64,000 bases of DNA, taken from the NCBI GenBank assembly GCA_900321655.1, contig ONWU01000006.1, positions 1 through 64,000 of the forward strand. The letters run 5' to 3'. A program made the position numbers and the translations under genes. A model generated the notes under the pieces. It was not told the DNA's origin and did no database searches. It worked only from the letters and a program-made list of their open reading frames with translations. Shown one piece after another: positions 24,459 to 32,378 of the stretch. Numbering within the stretch: the first letter of the stretch is position 1; the number at the start of each line of letters is the position of its first letter. Source of the DNA: an uncultured Bacteroidales bacterium (GTDB taxonomy: Bacteria; Bacteroidota; Bacteroidia; Bacteroidales; UBA932).

Positions 24459-25667
24459 CTAAATAAGATTGAGGAACAGGGTAATGATACCCGTATTGAT
24501 AATATCCACAAACATAGCGCCGATAATGGGCACGATGACGAAGGGTGCGGGAGAATAGTGGTATTTGTAGCATACGGCCGACATATTGGCCATAGCGTTG
24601 GGCGTAGCACCCAGGCCGAAGCCGCAGAGGCCGCTCACCAGCACCGCGCTGTCGTAGTTCTTTCCCAGCAGCGGGAAGGCCACAAAAGCACCGTAAACAG
24701 CCATAAAGGCCACCTGAGAAAACAGGATCAAAGCCAGCGGAAGGGCCAGCGATGCCAGTTCCCACAGGCGCAGGCTGGCCATAGCCATCCCCAGGAAAAG
24801 CTGCAGGCAGATGTCGCCGATGGAAACCATCTGGTCCACGCAGAGGGCCGAAGACTTGAAAGGCTTGATGCCGGCAATATTCCTCATGAAGCAGGCCACC
24901 AGCAAGGAGCCGAAATAAGTGGGGAAAGTAATTCCGGTCATCGCCAGAAGCTTACTCAGGCCCGATCCCAGGGCCATAGCCGCTACCAGCATACAGGCCG
25001 CCATCAAATACTTCCTGTACAGGTTTTCCTCCGTAGACTGCTCTTTCTTCTTGGTCTCGGTGGTTTCAATGATGGCCATTACGTCAGAATCTCCCTGCTC
25101 GGCCAGGTGGTGCCTCCGGATAAGCGCTTCTCCCAGCGGACCGCCCAAAAGCGATCCGGCCACAAGGCCGAAGGTAGCCGCTGCCATGGTGATGGAATCC
25201 GCCCCTTCCAGGCCCATCTTCTCCAGCAGCGGAGAGAAGCCTCCTGCCGTACCGTGACCGCCGCACATGGGAATGGAGCCGGCGGCCATGCCAAAGAGAC
25301 CGCTCATACCCAGCCCCTTGGCAATACCTACGGAAATAAAGTTCTGACAGGCAATGAGAACCGCCACCAGGACAATCATAACCACCAGGGGCCGTCCTCC
25401 GTTTTTGATCACCTTTACGTCGGACTGGAAACCGACAGAAGTGAAAAAGAGCATCATACAGATGTCCTTCACAGACCCTTCAAAGGCGAATTCCACCCCA
25501 AACACGGAGTGCAGCAGCAGGAGCAGCAGCGAAACAATGAGACCGCCCGTCACCGGAGCCGGAATACAGAAGCGTTTCAGGAAACCCACCTTCAGGGTGA
25601 GAAACATTCCCAACAGAAGAGCCAGTACGCCCACTCCGGCGCTTGCATACATATCCAGACTTACCAT
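24459..25667 (-). CDS. gltS: sodium/glutamate symporter GltS
   Basis: This 402-residue membrane protein imports glutamate with Na+. It shows the two inverted GltS halves with re-entrant loops: GSIPMCGGHGTAGGFSP in the first and CGFGLGATPNAMANM in the second, and an FTSVGFQSD early motif. Length and about ten membrane segments are normal. It starts 6 bases after the permease-HMA gene stop and is followed by the frameshifted GNAT gene, so it belongs to the phosphatase-permease-gltS operon. Confidence 0.93.
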   Translation of the reverse strand: MVSLDMYASAGVGVLALLLGMFLTLKVGFLKRFCIPAPVTGGLIVSLLLLLLHSVFGVEFAFEGSVKDICMMLFFTSVGFQSDVKVIKNGGRPLVVMIVLVAVLIACQNFISVGIAKGLGMSGLFGMAAGSIPMCGGHGTAGGFSPLLEKMGLEGADSITMAAATFGLVAGSLLGGPLGEALIRRHHLAEQGDSDVMAIIETTETKKKEQSTEENLYRKYLMAACMLVAAMALGSGLSKLLAMTGITFPTYFGSLLVACFMRNIAGIKPFKSSALCVDQMVSIGDICLQLFLGMAMASLRLWELASLALPLALILFSQVAFMAVYGAFVAFPLLGKNYDSAVLVSGLCGFGLGATPNAMANMSAVCYKYHYSPAPFVIVPIIGAMFVDIINTGIITLFLNLI

Positions 25668-25673
25668 ACCTCT

Positions 25674-26903
25674 TTATTTCTTCCCTTTAAACGTATATCC
25701 GGTCTTCTCCACCGCAGCGCGGATGACCTCCTCTGAAGCCGTGCCTCTCACAGTAAGGAGCTTCCGGGAAGCACTGGCCGAAGCCGATTCCACCCCGGGA
25801 ACATCCTCCAGGGCCCGGCACACAGCGGCCTCGCAGTGGCTGCAGTGCATTCCTTCCACCACATACTCATTCAGCAGCGGATCCTCCGCCTTGGTTTTGC
25901 GTTTCCTGAACAAATCCAATAATTTCATAATCAAAGCCGTAATTATAAGAAGTGTCAACATAGCGGCACAAATCAGTTTAAACGTACTGGGAAGAGCAGA
26001 AGAGGCACAGCAGGCCGAAGAAACGGACACGGGAACAGAGAGGCCGATGGCATTGAGCAAAAGGCCGAAGAGAACGGAAAAGACCACGATGGTGCCCAGA
26101 TAAATCCAGGTAAAACGCTGTCCCAGGGCCTTCCGGACTACCAGGATGGAAGCCAGGTTCACGGCCGGTCCGGCCATCAGCATAACAAGAGCAGCGCCCG
26201 GGCTGAGGCCTTTCATCATCAGGGCCGCCGCCACGGGGATGCTGCCGGTAGAGCAAATATACATGGGGATGGCTACCACCAGAATCACCAGCATCTGGAG
26301 GAGCGGATAATTCCCGAAACGAAGGAAAAAGCCTTCCGGAACCACCACCTGAATCAGGGCAGCCAGCAGAAGGCCGATGACAAGGCGCCCTCCAATGTCC
26401 TGGAGAAGATCCACAAACGCATACCGAAGCACCCGAACAAGCCAGAAGCCGGATTCCACGGAGCAGCGGGAGGAGGAATCGGAAGAAGCCTCTTCCTCTC
26501 CGGCAAAACGGTTCACCAGCAGGCCGCCACAGACGCCGGTTATCAGCGCCGCCACGGGGCGGACGATGGCAAAGCCCAGGCCCAGCAGGGAAAAAGTGGC
26601 CAGAATGGAATCGATGCCGGTCTGAGGGGTGGCAATCAGAAAAGAAGCCACGGCCCCTTTGGAAGCGTTTTCCTTCCGAAGGCCGATGGCCGTAGGGATG
26701 ACTCCGCAGGAACAAAGCGGCAGCGGAACACCCAGAAGGGCCGCCCACAGAACGGCCCATTTGTTATCCCTGGAAAGATATTTCCGGTAGAACCCCTTGG
26801 GCACCAGAACGTGCAGCAACCCCGCTATGAGAAAGCCCAGAAGAAGATACGGGGCCATCTCACAGACGACATTCAGAAGGGATATCCAGTAGGAGCGGAT
26901 CAT
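25674..26903 (-). CDS. SO_0444-type Cu/Zn efflux permease with C-terminal HMA domain
   Basis: This 409-residue protein has two groups of membrane segments of the UPF0718 permease family, with the metal-associated motif PLPLCSCGVIP and LIATPQTGIDSI in the first group and STGSIPVAAALM in the second. A heavy-metal-associated domain follows from about residue 345 (VVEGMHCSHCEAAVCRALEDV) with the CxxC copper-binding pair. It would export soft metals, the HMA domain delivering or sensing the ion. Its ATG overlaps the upstream phosphatase stop in ATGA. Confidence 0.9.
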   Translation of the reverse strand: MIRSYWISLLNVVCEMAPYLLLGFLIAGLLHVLVPKGFYRKYLSRDNKWAVLWAALLGVPLPLCSCGVIPTAIGLRKENASKGAVASFLIATPQTGIDSILATFSLLGLGFAIVRPVAALITGVCGGLLVNRFAGEEEASSDSSSRCSVESGFWLVRVLRYAFVDLLQDIGGRLVIGLLLAALIQVVVPEGFFLRFGNYPLLQMLVILVVAIPMYICSTGSIPVAAALMMKGLSPGAALVMLMAGPAVNLASILVVRKALGQRFTWIYLGTIVVFSVLFGLLLNAIGLSVPVSVSSACCASSALPSTFKLICAAMLTLLIITALIMKLLDLFRKRKTKAEDPLLNEYVVEGMHCSHCEAAVCRALEDVPGVESASASASRKLLTVRGTASEEVIRAAVEKTGYTFKGKK

Positions 26904-27805
26904 TTCAAATATCTTGTCTTCAACACTTCCCTATCGGCCTCGGTTACGCCCAGGGCCTTTTCCAGATACCCTTCCAGGGAGCCGTATTCCGCGTCCACCC
27001 GCTCCAGGGCTTTCAGGAAGTTTTCCGTGCTGCAGCCGATGAAGGCTTTGACAACAGCAATTTCTTTATCGGTACCCCGGAGGAACTTAACCTCACGGAT
27101 CAGTTTTTCCATATCCTTCTCGTACACCTTGTTGGTGGCGTCGAAGTCGAAGACGATGGTCTCCCGGGAGGCGCCGAGGGCAGACAGAAGAAGGGCCGAT
27201 GCAATGCCGGTACGATCTTTTCCCTGGGTGCAGTGGTACAGGATGCCGCCTTGCTCCGCATTCACCACCTGCCGGAAGAACTCTGCATACTGGGCCTGAC
27301 ACTCCGGCTCAAAGAGGAGGTTGAAATACATCTCCTGGGCCATTTTCTGGGCTTTTTCGTTGAAGGCGGCATAAACGATGATCTTGTTCAGGTCAAATTT
27401 TTTCATATTCTTAACCTGCTTGATCTCTGCTGCTGCCGATCCGTCCGAACTGTTTTTGCCGGGATCCATGGGAAGCCGGAGGTATTCTGCCCCGGGGATA
27501 ATGCGGTCCTGCTTGCCGGAGAGTTCGGGTTCTGTCCGGAAGTCCATTACTTTCACTACCGGAAGGGAGGCCAGGAAGGCCAGGTCTTCGTCTGTGGCGT
27601 CGGCCAGGTGGGCCGCCCTGAGAAGCACGCTGTCCCGGACGGTCCTGCCATCCTGAACGGGGTATCCGCCCAGGTCCCGGGCGTTCACGATGCCGTTTAC
27701 CGGCAGGAACTGCTGGGCGAAAACCGTGGTGGACGCCAGCAGCGCCACAATGATGACAAGAAAACGATATTTACAGTTCTCACACGAGAGTTTCGCCTGT
27801 TCCAT
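26900..27805 (-). CDS. tyrosine-protein phosphatase (Y_phosphatase3 type), exported
   Basis: This 301-residue protein has an N-terminal membrane/signal segment (FLVIIVALLASTTVFAQ) preceded by a CENCKYR motif, then the family start VNARDLGGYPV...LLRAAHLADAT, a VMDFRTEPEL strand and the P-loop YHCTQGKDRTGIAS with catalytic Cys192 and Arg198. The enzyme dephosphorylates tyrosine or phosphoinositide-like substrates, here probably in the periplasm. It heads the operon with the metal permease and GltS. Confidence 0.9.
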   Translation of the reverse strand: MEQAKLSCENCKYRFLVIIVALLASTTVFAQQFLPVNGIVNARDLGGYPVQDGRTVRDSVLLRAAHLADATDEDLAFLASLPVVKVMDFRTEPELSGKQDRIIPGAEYLRLPMDPGKNSSDGSAAAEIKQVKNMKKFDLNKIIVYAAFNEKAQKMAQEMYFNLLFEPECQAQYAEFFRQVVNAEQGGILYHCTQGKDRTGIASALLLSALGASRETIVFDFDATNKVYEKDMEKLIREVKFLRGTDKEIAVVKAFIGCSTENFLKALERVDAEYGSLEGYLEKALGVTEADREVLKTRYLK

Positions 27806-27831
27806 AATAGTTCTAAATGAGAATTATCTCT

Positions 27832-27839
27832 CAAATATA
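27832..27839 (-). promoter_or_regulatory. -7 box of the phosphatase-permease-gltS operon
   Basis: The minus strand reads TATATTTG, an exact TAnnTTTG element, 26 bases upstream of the phosphatase start. Confidence 0.5.
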
Positions 27840-27871
27840 TACAAAATAAATGAAATATGGTTTTTATGGCA

Positions 27872-29923
27872 TTATTTATCCTGGACAAGACGGACAGGGC
27901 AGCAGTGATGCCACTTGGTAAACCACTTAACGCCCACATCGTGGACATAGTAGTAAGGGAAGTAAAAAGACATCGCAACTTCGTCACTGGCGCTAGTACT
28001 GGACCAATAGCGACCTATTACATTCATTACACTAGTACGGTCCTCATCATAATTCGCAACGTATATATAACCGGCCTGGGGCAAGATGAGAATACCGGCA
28101 TCCTGCATCGCAGAGAAGTTTTCCGTGGTATATGCGATGGATTGCGTGCCAGCACTCTCAAAAAGGGACGGTTTTGTCCCCATGGCGTCAATCCAATCCG
28201 TTTCCTTGAAGGTGTCAGGGAAGATGAGCAGATGGTATCCTTCGCCAACCTGGGCGCCACTGATTGCGGCATATCTGTGCCAGGCCACCGTGCGGGAGGG
28301 ATATTGGACACCGTCGTTTAAAGAGTCGTAGCCCATCAGATAACGCCACTCTTCCGTACTGAGGGCACGCCAGGATGCGGAACCCAAATCCGATGTAATC
28401 TCATCCAGCACTTCGGACACCCCGCTGTCTATCCCCTTGAACACGATGGGCCAATCGAAATACTGCGAGCCTGCTGTCTTATTCTTTACATTTCCACCTT
28501 CTAAGTTTAAAGTATACTCCCAGGAATTGCTCAGAAACTCCCATTTGCTGCCGGAATAAGTGAGGTTGCCCGGAGCAAACTGGACCTTCGTCGTGGAAGA
28601 AACGCTGAACAAGAATTCGGGGTTGAAAACAAAGCAGGCACGAACATATTTTGTGACATTCTTATAAGGATCGTGCACACTTTGACTGGCCCATGAAGTA
28701 TTACCAGTGGGGAGCACCTTCACTACGCTGATTCCACTCACCGTCCCGGGTGAAGATGACCAGTAATAATCGTCCGACCGCAAGGCTGCGCCTCCGGCAT
28801 TTGCGAGAGCCGTATTCAGACCGGCCCCACTCGTTTGGTCGCCACCATTGGCTTCGAATACCTGATTCCACTCTGCCCGGCTGGGCAGGATCCAAGTGTA
28901 TCCTTCTACGGACGGCGTGTAGGCAGAAACTCCATTCTGTCCGTTGACATCATTCCAGGTCATTCCGCTTCCGACGTTGTCGTCGGCCAGGGCGATGACC
29001 AGGCCGGACTTGCCGTTCCTGGAAGCCACCATACCCGCAGCGGTCACACCCTGGGGCAGGTCGTCTTTGTCTTCCGCGGCATAGGCCAGGCCGTCAGTGC
29101 CCACCACTTCACCAACAGCAGAAGAAGAAATGGCGTGGCCGGTGGCGTGCCCCGCCATCTTCAGCGCCGACCTGTAGAAATAGCCCGCGGTGAAACTGAT
29201 GCCGGAATATGCGGCTTCATAGGTTCTGCCGTCGCTGCCCAAGGCCGAAAAGCTCACCGCCTGCGAGGAGATGGCCGGCAGGGCGGCGTAGAGCGTGGCC
29301 GTTGCCGATGCCGGGGTGACCACGTAATTCTGCGCACCGATGGTGATGGTAAGGGGCTTCACGTTGATGGAGGCCGATCCATCGGCGTTTTTGATAGTGA
29401 ACTGGAAGATGGCAAACTGGGGCACAGGCTGGGTGGTGACCTCCAGGCCGGGCGTAGAAGTGTTGATGGTGCCCGCACCTACGCGAACGTCCAGGTTGGC
29501 ATTGAGCGTGCCGTCCTGGGCGGAGAGGAGCACAGCGGCATCCTTTACTCCGGTATGGTCCTTCCAGGCGGCAGAGGCCGGATAGACCAGCGTGCAGGGG
29601 GTGTTGTCGGGAGTGCCGCTTTCTACGGTGAAGCTGATGGTGGCAGAACCGCTCTCGCCGTCCACGGCGTCCACGTTGGCCTCGGCCACATACTTGGTCT
29701 CGTTTACCTCATAGAGGATGGCAATCTTCTCGTCTTGTGCCCAGGTGGAGGTGATTTTATTGTCTCCGTTGTCGGCCACGGCTTTTGTAGGCGCAGTCTT
29801 AGCGGCCAGCGTGGCGGTTATGGTGATGCCTTCCGCCGTTTCTTCAGGCTGAAAATCCGTTTCGGCTTTGTTGCAGCCGGCGAGTGCCAGCAGCACGGCG
29901 AACATTCCAATTACTTTTCTCAT
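27872..29923 (-). CDS. fimbrillin-like lipoprotein with two C-terminal Fib-succ/DUF1566-type domains
   Basis: This 683-residue surface lipoprotein has the signal MRKVIGMFAVLLALAGC. Residues 20-260 form a fimbrillin-like Ig domain (TKAVADNGDNKITSTWAQDEKI; the TLVYPAS strand). Two modules of the Fibrobacter-paralogous/C-type-lectin-like kind follow: the first with WILPSRAEWNQVF and YYWSSS...YVRACFVF, the second with WRALSTEEWRYLMGYD, RYWSSTSASDE and CPVRLVQDK. Such modules are taken to bind ligands at the surface. It is preceded by the 47-residue EGVIC peptide and a strong AGGAGG ribosome site 8 bases before the ATG, unusual in this phylum. Confidence 0.85.
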   Translation of the reverse strand: MRKVIGMFAVLLALAGCNKAETDFQPEETAEGITITATLAAKTAPTKAVADNGDNKITSTWAQDEKIAILYEVNETKYVAEANVDAVDGESGSATISFTVESGTPDNTPCTLVYPASAAWKDHTGVKDAAVLLSAQDGTLNANLDVRVGAGTINTSTPGLEVTTQPVPQFAIFQFTIKNADGSASINVKPLTITIGAQNYVVTPASATATLYAALPAISSQAVSFSALGSDGRTYEAAYSGISFTAGYFYRSALKMAGHATGHAISSSAVGEVVGTDGLAYAAEDKDDLPQGVTAAGMVASRNGKSGLVIALADDNVGSGMTWNDVNGQNGVSAYTPSVEGYTWILPSRAEWNQVFEANGGDQTSGAGLNTALANAGGAALRSDDYYWSSSPGTVSGISVVKVLPTGNTSWASQSVHDPYKNVTKYVRACFVFNPEFLFSVSSTTKVQFAPGNLTYSGSKWEFLSNSWEYTLNLEGGNVKNKTAGSQYFDWPIVFKGIDSGVSEVLDEITSDLGSASWRALSTEEWRYLMGYDSLNDGVQYPSRTVAWHRYAAISGAQVGEGYHLLIFPDTFKETDWIDAMGTKPSLFESAGTQSIAYTTENFSAMQDAGILILPQAGYIYVANYDEDRTSVMNVIGRYWSSTSASDEVAMSFYFPYYYVHDVGVKWFTKWHHCCPVRLVQDK

Positions 29924-29935
29924 CGCAATGTCCTC

Positions 29936-30079
29936 CTAAAGTGTAATAGATTCAAACGGATCTGTGCCTTCTATATAGTCCGCAGGATCTGTCAGACTTT
30001 GGCAGATAACGCCCTCAGTTTTGACGTACAGAACCCGCATCCGGGGAGCTTCGTAGAGCTCTTGAAGTTTTGTTTCCAT
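29936..30079 (-). CDS. small EGVIC-motif peptide
   Basis: This 47-residue peptide begins METKLQELYEAPRMRVLYV and contains KTEGVICQSLTDPADYIEGT. A 41-residue relative (YETPVTTFVEIKQEGVICAS) precedes the second fimbrillin-like lipoprotein. The shared plan is Y-E-x-P, a beta strand, then E-G-V-I-C-x-S and an acidic tail. It has no signal peptide. The gene ends 12 bases before the lipoprotein start. Function is unknown; a peptide precursor, chaperone-like or leader role are all possible. Confidence 0.7.
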   Translation of the reverse strand: METKLQELYEAPRMRVLYVKTEGVICQSLTDPADYIEGTDPFESITL

Positions 30080-30089
30080 AGTATTAAGC

Positions 30090-30121
30090 CAAGTTTATTT
30101 TACTTTTTAAAATTCTTCAAA
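30090..30121 (-). promoter_or_regulatory. promoter of the peptide/fimbrillin-like lipoprotein operon
   Basis: On the minus strand TTTG (30121-30118), 20 bases of spacer, then TAAACTTG (30097-30090), one base off the TAnnTTTG consensus. The peptide start follows 10 bases later. Confidence 0.6.
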
Positions 30122-30252
30122 TTTAAGAAAATGATTATTAATATACAAGACCCGCGGAACCTCATTACCGATAAGGCCGATGCAGCCACCAGCATCCTCG
30201 GAGGGCTGTTGGGAAGAAAGAAATAGTATTCAGATATATAAACAAAACAGAC

Positions 30253-30275
30253 GAAGGCCCGGATCCCGGGCCTTC
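30253..30275 (-). terminator. Rho-independent terminator of the aquaporin gene
   Basis: Perfect 10-bp arms GAAGGCCCGG and CCGGGCCTTC around three bases, 25 bases after the aquaporin stop. Read on the minus strand the stem is followed by TCTGTTTTGTTT. The stem is symmetric and could also work for the other strand. Confidence 0.75.
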
Positions 30276-30300
30276 ATCTGCTTTAAAATATCGTTGTAGC

Positions 30301-30972
30301 TTATTTTGAAGGGGCAATTCCCTTCCATACGAGGGCACTGAGGGCACCGCCCACCATAGGAGCGCAAATGAATACCCAGACGTTGCTCAGAGCTTCTCCT
30401 CCGGCGAAGAGGGCGGGGCCGATTGAGCGGGCCGGGTTCACGGAAGTGCCGGTAAGGTTGATGCAGACAAGGTGGATGAGAACCAGGCTGAGTCCGATAG
30501 CCAGTCCGGCCAGGTTGCCGGCTCCCACTTTCTCATCGGTCGTTCCGAGGACTACGATGACAAACAGGAAGGTGGCGATGACCTCTACGAGGAAAGCGCC
30601 CCATACGCCTCCGGCATTGGCAACGCCGTTGGAACCGAGGGCCCCGGTGAGATCCGGTGCAGCGACGACTCCGGCCACAAGAAGAAGGACGGCTCCGGCG
30701 AGAATACCGCCGACAAGCTGCCCGCACCAGTAGCCGAAGGCTTCCTTCCAGCTCATCCGCCCGCTGAGGGCCACGCCAAGGGTGATGGCGGGGTTAATGT
30801 GGCAGCCGCTGATTCCGCCGATGGTGTAGGCCATGGCTACGACCGCCAGACCGAAGGCAAGGGCCGTTCCCACTACGCCCGCAGGAGTGGTGCAACCAAG
30901 GAACATGGCGGTGCCGCAGCCGAGGAAAGTGAGCACGAAGGTGCCCAGGCATTCTGCAAAGTACTTTTTCAT
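30301..30972 (-). CDS. aqpZ: aquaporin Z-type water channel
   Basis: This 223-residue MIP-family channel has six membrane segments and both NPA boxes: CHINPAITLG (Asn60) in the first half and SVNPARSIGPALF in the second, with the selectivity-filter Arg directly after the second NPA. The narrow-pore residues and overall length fit AqpZ rather than a glycerol facilitator, so water transport is likely. It lies 52 bases after the HExxH lipoprotein gene on the same strand and ends at a strong terminator. Confidence 0.94.
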   Translation of the reverse strand: MKKYFAECLGTFVLTFLGCGTAMFLGCTTPAGVVGTALAFGLAVVAMAYTIGGISGCHINPAITLGVALSGRMSWKEAFGYWCGQLVGGILAGAVLLLVAGVVAAPDLTGALGSNGVANAGGVWGAFLVEVIATFLFVIVVLGTTDEKVGAGNLAGLAIGLSLVLIHLVCINLTGTSVNPARSIGPALFAGGEALSNVWVFICAPMVGGALSALVWKGIAPSK

Positions 30973-31024
30973 AATTCTAAAGTTTTGGTATTATTTCTAT
31001 GCAAATATAACAAAATAAAGGTGA

Positions 31025-32002
31025 TTACCGCTTCAGCAAGGCTATGATCTTTTCAATGAGCCAGGGGCTTTCGTAGTTCATTCCATCAAGGCCGAGAACC
31101 ACAGCGAAGGAGAAATTATCTGCCATACACTCTTCGGAGGCATCGACATAGTCTGTGTTTTTACCCACAACGTCCCAGAAATCAGAGGCTTCCTCGAAGG
31201 GGTACCAGGTGTCCGGTTCGTCGATAGGAACCAGGACCTGTTGACTGAAATCGAAAAAGTCGGCCGCCTTCCCTGCTTTTGCATAGGCTTCCTCCCAGGT
31301 GGCGGTATAAAGGGTGAGGAGTGCGCAGTCCCGTTTCTCTCCATTAATGGTGAAGGTGGCACAGTCATCCAGGTGCTCTACGTCGGGATTGGCCAAAATC
31401 ATCTCCCGGATGGCGGGGGAAAATTCAATTTCTTTTTTCAGGATGCGGAAGCCGATGAGTGCGTACATTTTCCGGCGGAAGTCCGGGGAATTGCGGGTAA
31501 GGCAATGGAAAAATTCGTGGGCGATGACGTGATGGACATAATCCGGATCTTGTTGCATAACAAACCCATCCAGGTATATCTCTGTCTTGTGAGTATAGCC
31601 AGCCGGCGTCCCACTCTCTTCCATCATATTGGTTTTTATGAAGACGATATCGTGATCCGGGAAGGGAAGGGAAAGTGCCCCCATAGCCGTCAGCCTGCCC
31701 TCGATATACCCGACGGCCTCGTCGATGACAGCTTTATCTTCCTCGGAGAAGTCCAGCACGCTGGCTTGGCCTATTGCTTTGAGTTCGTCCAACGTGGCTC
31801 CGGTTTTTCTTGCCTTCCAGTCCAGGTCATTCTGCGTAAGCCTGTTATAGTACTCGGTGTTGGCGAGGAGCCGCTGCTGTCCCTCCGTTATCGTGGCAAA
31901 GTGGTAGTTGATTTCTACCGGCTTGGGACCAAGCGGATCCCTCTGGCAAGATAGAAAGAGACTGACCGAAACCAGGGCAAGGAGAATGGGACAAGATTTC
32001 AT
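31025..32002 (-). CDS. putative zinc metalloprotease lipoprotein (HExxH)
   Basis: This 325-residue protein is started at MKSCPILLALVSVSLFLSC, a lipoprotein signal with Cys19. The motif VIAHEFFHCLTR at residues 160-170 gives an HExxH zinc site, and SEECMADNFSFAV near 289-301 offers the third Glu ligand, as in gluzincins. The rest matches no family I recognise. It probably acts at the cell surface. Its ATG overlaps the stop of the Cys-rich 109-residue gene in ATGA. Confidence 0.75.
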   Translation of the reverse strand: MKSCPILLALVSVSLFLSCQRDPLGPKPVEINYHFATITEGQQRLLANTEYYNRLTQNDLDWKARKTGATLDELKAIGQASVLDFSEEDKAVIDEAVGYIEGRLTAMGALSLPFPDHDIVFIKTNMMEESGTPAGYTHKTEIYLDGFVMQQDPDYVHHVIAHEFFHCLTRNSPDFRRKMYALIGFRILKKEIEFSPAIREMILANPDVEHLDDCATFTINGEKRDCALLTLYTATWEEAYAKAGKAADFFDFSQQVLVPIDEPDTWYPFEEASDFWDVVGKNTDYVDASEECMADNFSFAVVLGLDGMNYESPWLIEKIIALLKR

Positions 32003-32328
32003 ATCACATGCTTTTTTTCGTTGTTGCAAAGATAACAAAAAATACGGTCCACGACGTGTTTCTCTACCACTTTACAGCCTTCGTAAACACAGAAGCAACC
32101 ACTTTCACTGTCCCGGCCGAACCAGCGGCCTGCATTCCCGCGGCACGCCTTTTTGGCGGCCTGGAGGGCCGATTCGGCCGTGGGATGAGAGATTCGCCGG
32201 CTGGTGTCAACGGGCTTCTTTATGGGCCATCCCGGGCTCCAGGAGGGCTTGTCATAACGGGGAGACCAGACATAGTCCGGAATCTCTGTGGGCGGCGGGG
32301 CTATAAAAATGGGCTCATGTGGATTCAT
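31999..32328 (-). CDS. hypothetical Cys-rich protein
   Basis: This 109-residue protein starts MNPHEPIFIAPPPTEIPDYV and ends with ESGCFCVYEGCKVVEKHV and RIFCYLCNNEKKHV, giving five cysteines that could hold a metal or disulfides. There is no signal peptide. Its start codon lies inside a perfect 8-bp inverted repeat (32311-32334). It is coupled to the HExxH lipoprotein by an ATGA overlap. The family was not recognised, and the alternative that this stretch is leader sequence cannot be excluded. Confidence 0.5.
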   Translation of the reverse strand: MNPHEPIFIAPPPTEIPDYVWSPRYDKPSWSPGWPIKKPVDTSRRISHPTAESALQAAKKACRGNAGRWFGRDSESGCFCVYEGCKVVEKHVVDRIFCYLCNNEKKHVI

Positions 32329-32334
32329 GAGCCC
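32311..32334 (-). promoter_or_regulatory. hairpin enclosing a start codon
   Basis: GGGCTCAT and ATGAGCCC are perfect 8-bp arms around an 8-base loop. In the minus-strand RNA the AUG of the 109-residue gene (32328-32326) lies at the 5' arm/loop junction, so folding would hide it. Confidence 0.45.
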
Positions 32335-32378
32335 AAAGGTAATGTTTACTTGTGCCAAACCGTTGCCGGAGCTGGTGT

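Noticed and set aside
30131-30226. 31-residue plus-strand ORF (MIINIQDPRNLITDKADAAT, ending LLGRKK)
   Set aside because: Plausible peptide, but it overlies the upstream region of a minus-strand operon and has no promoter or neighbour support.
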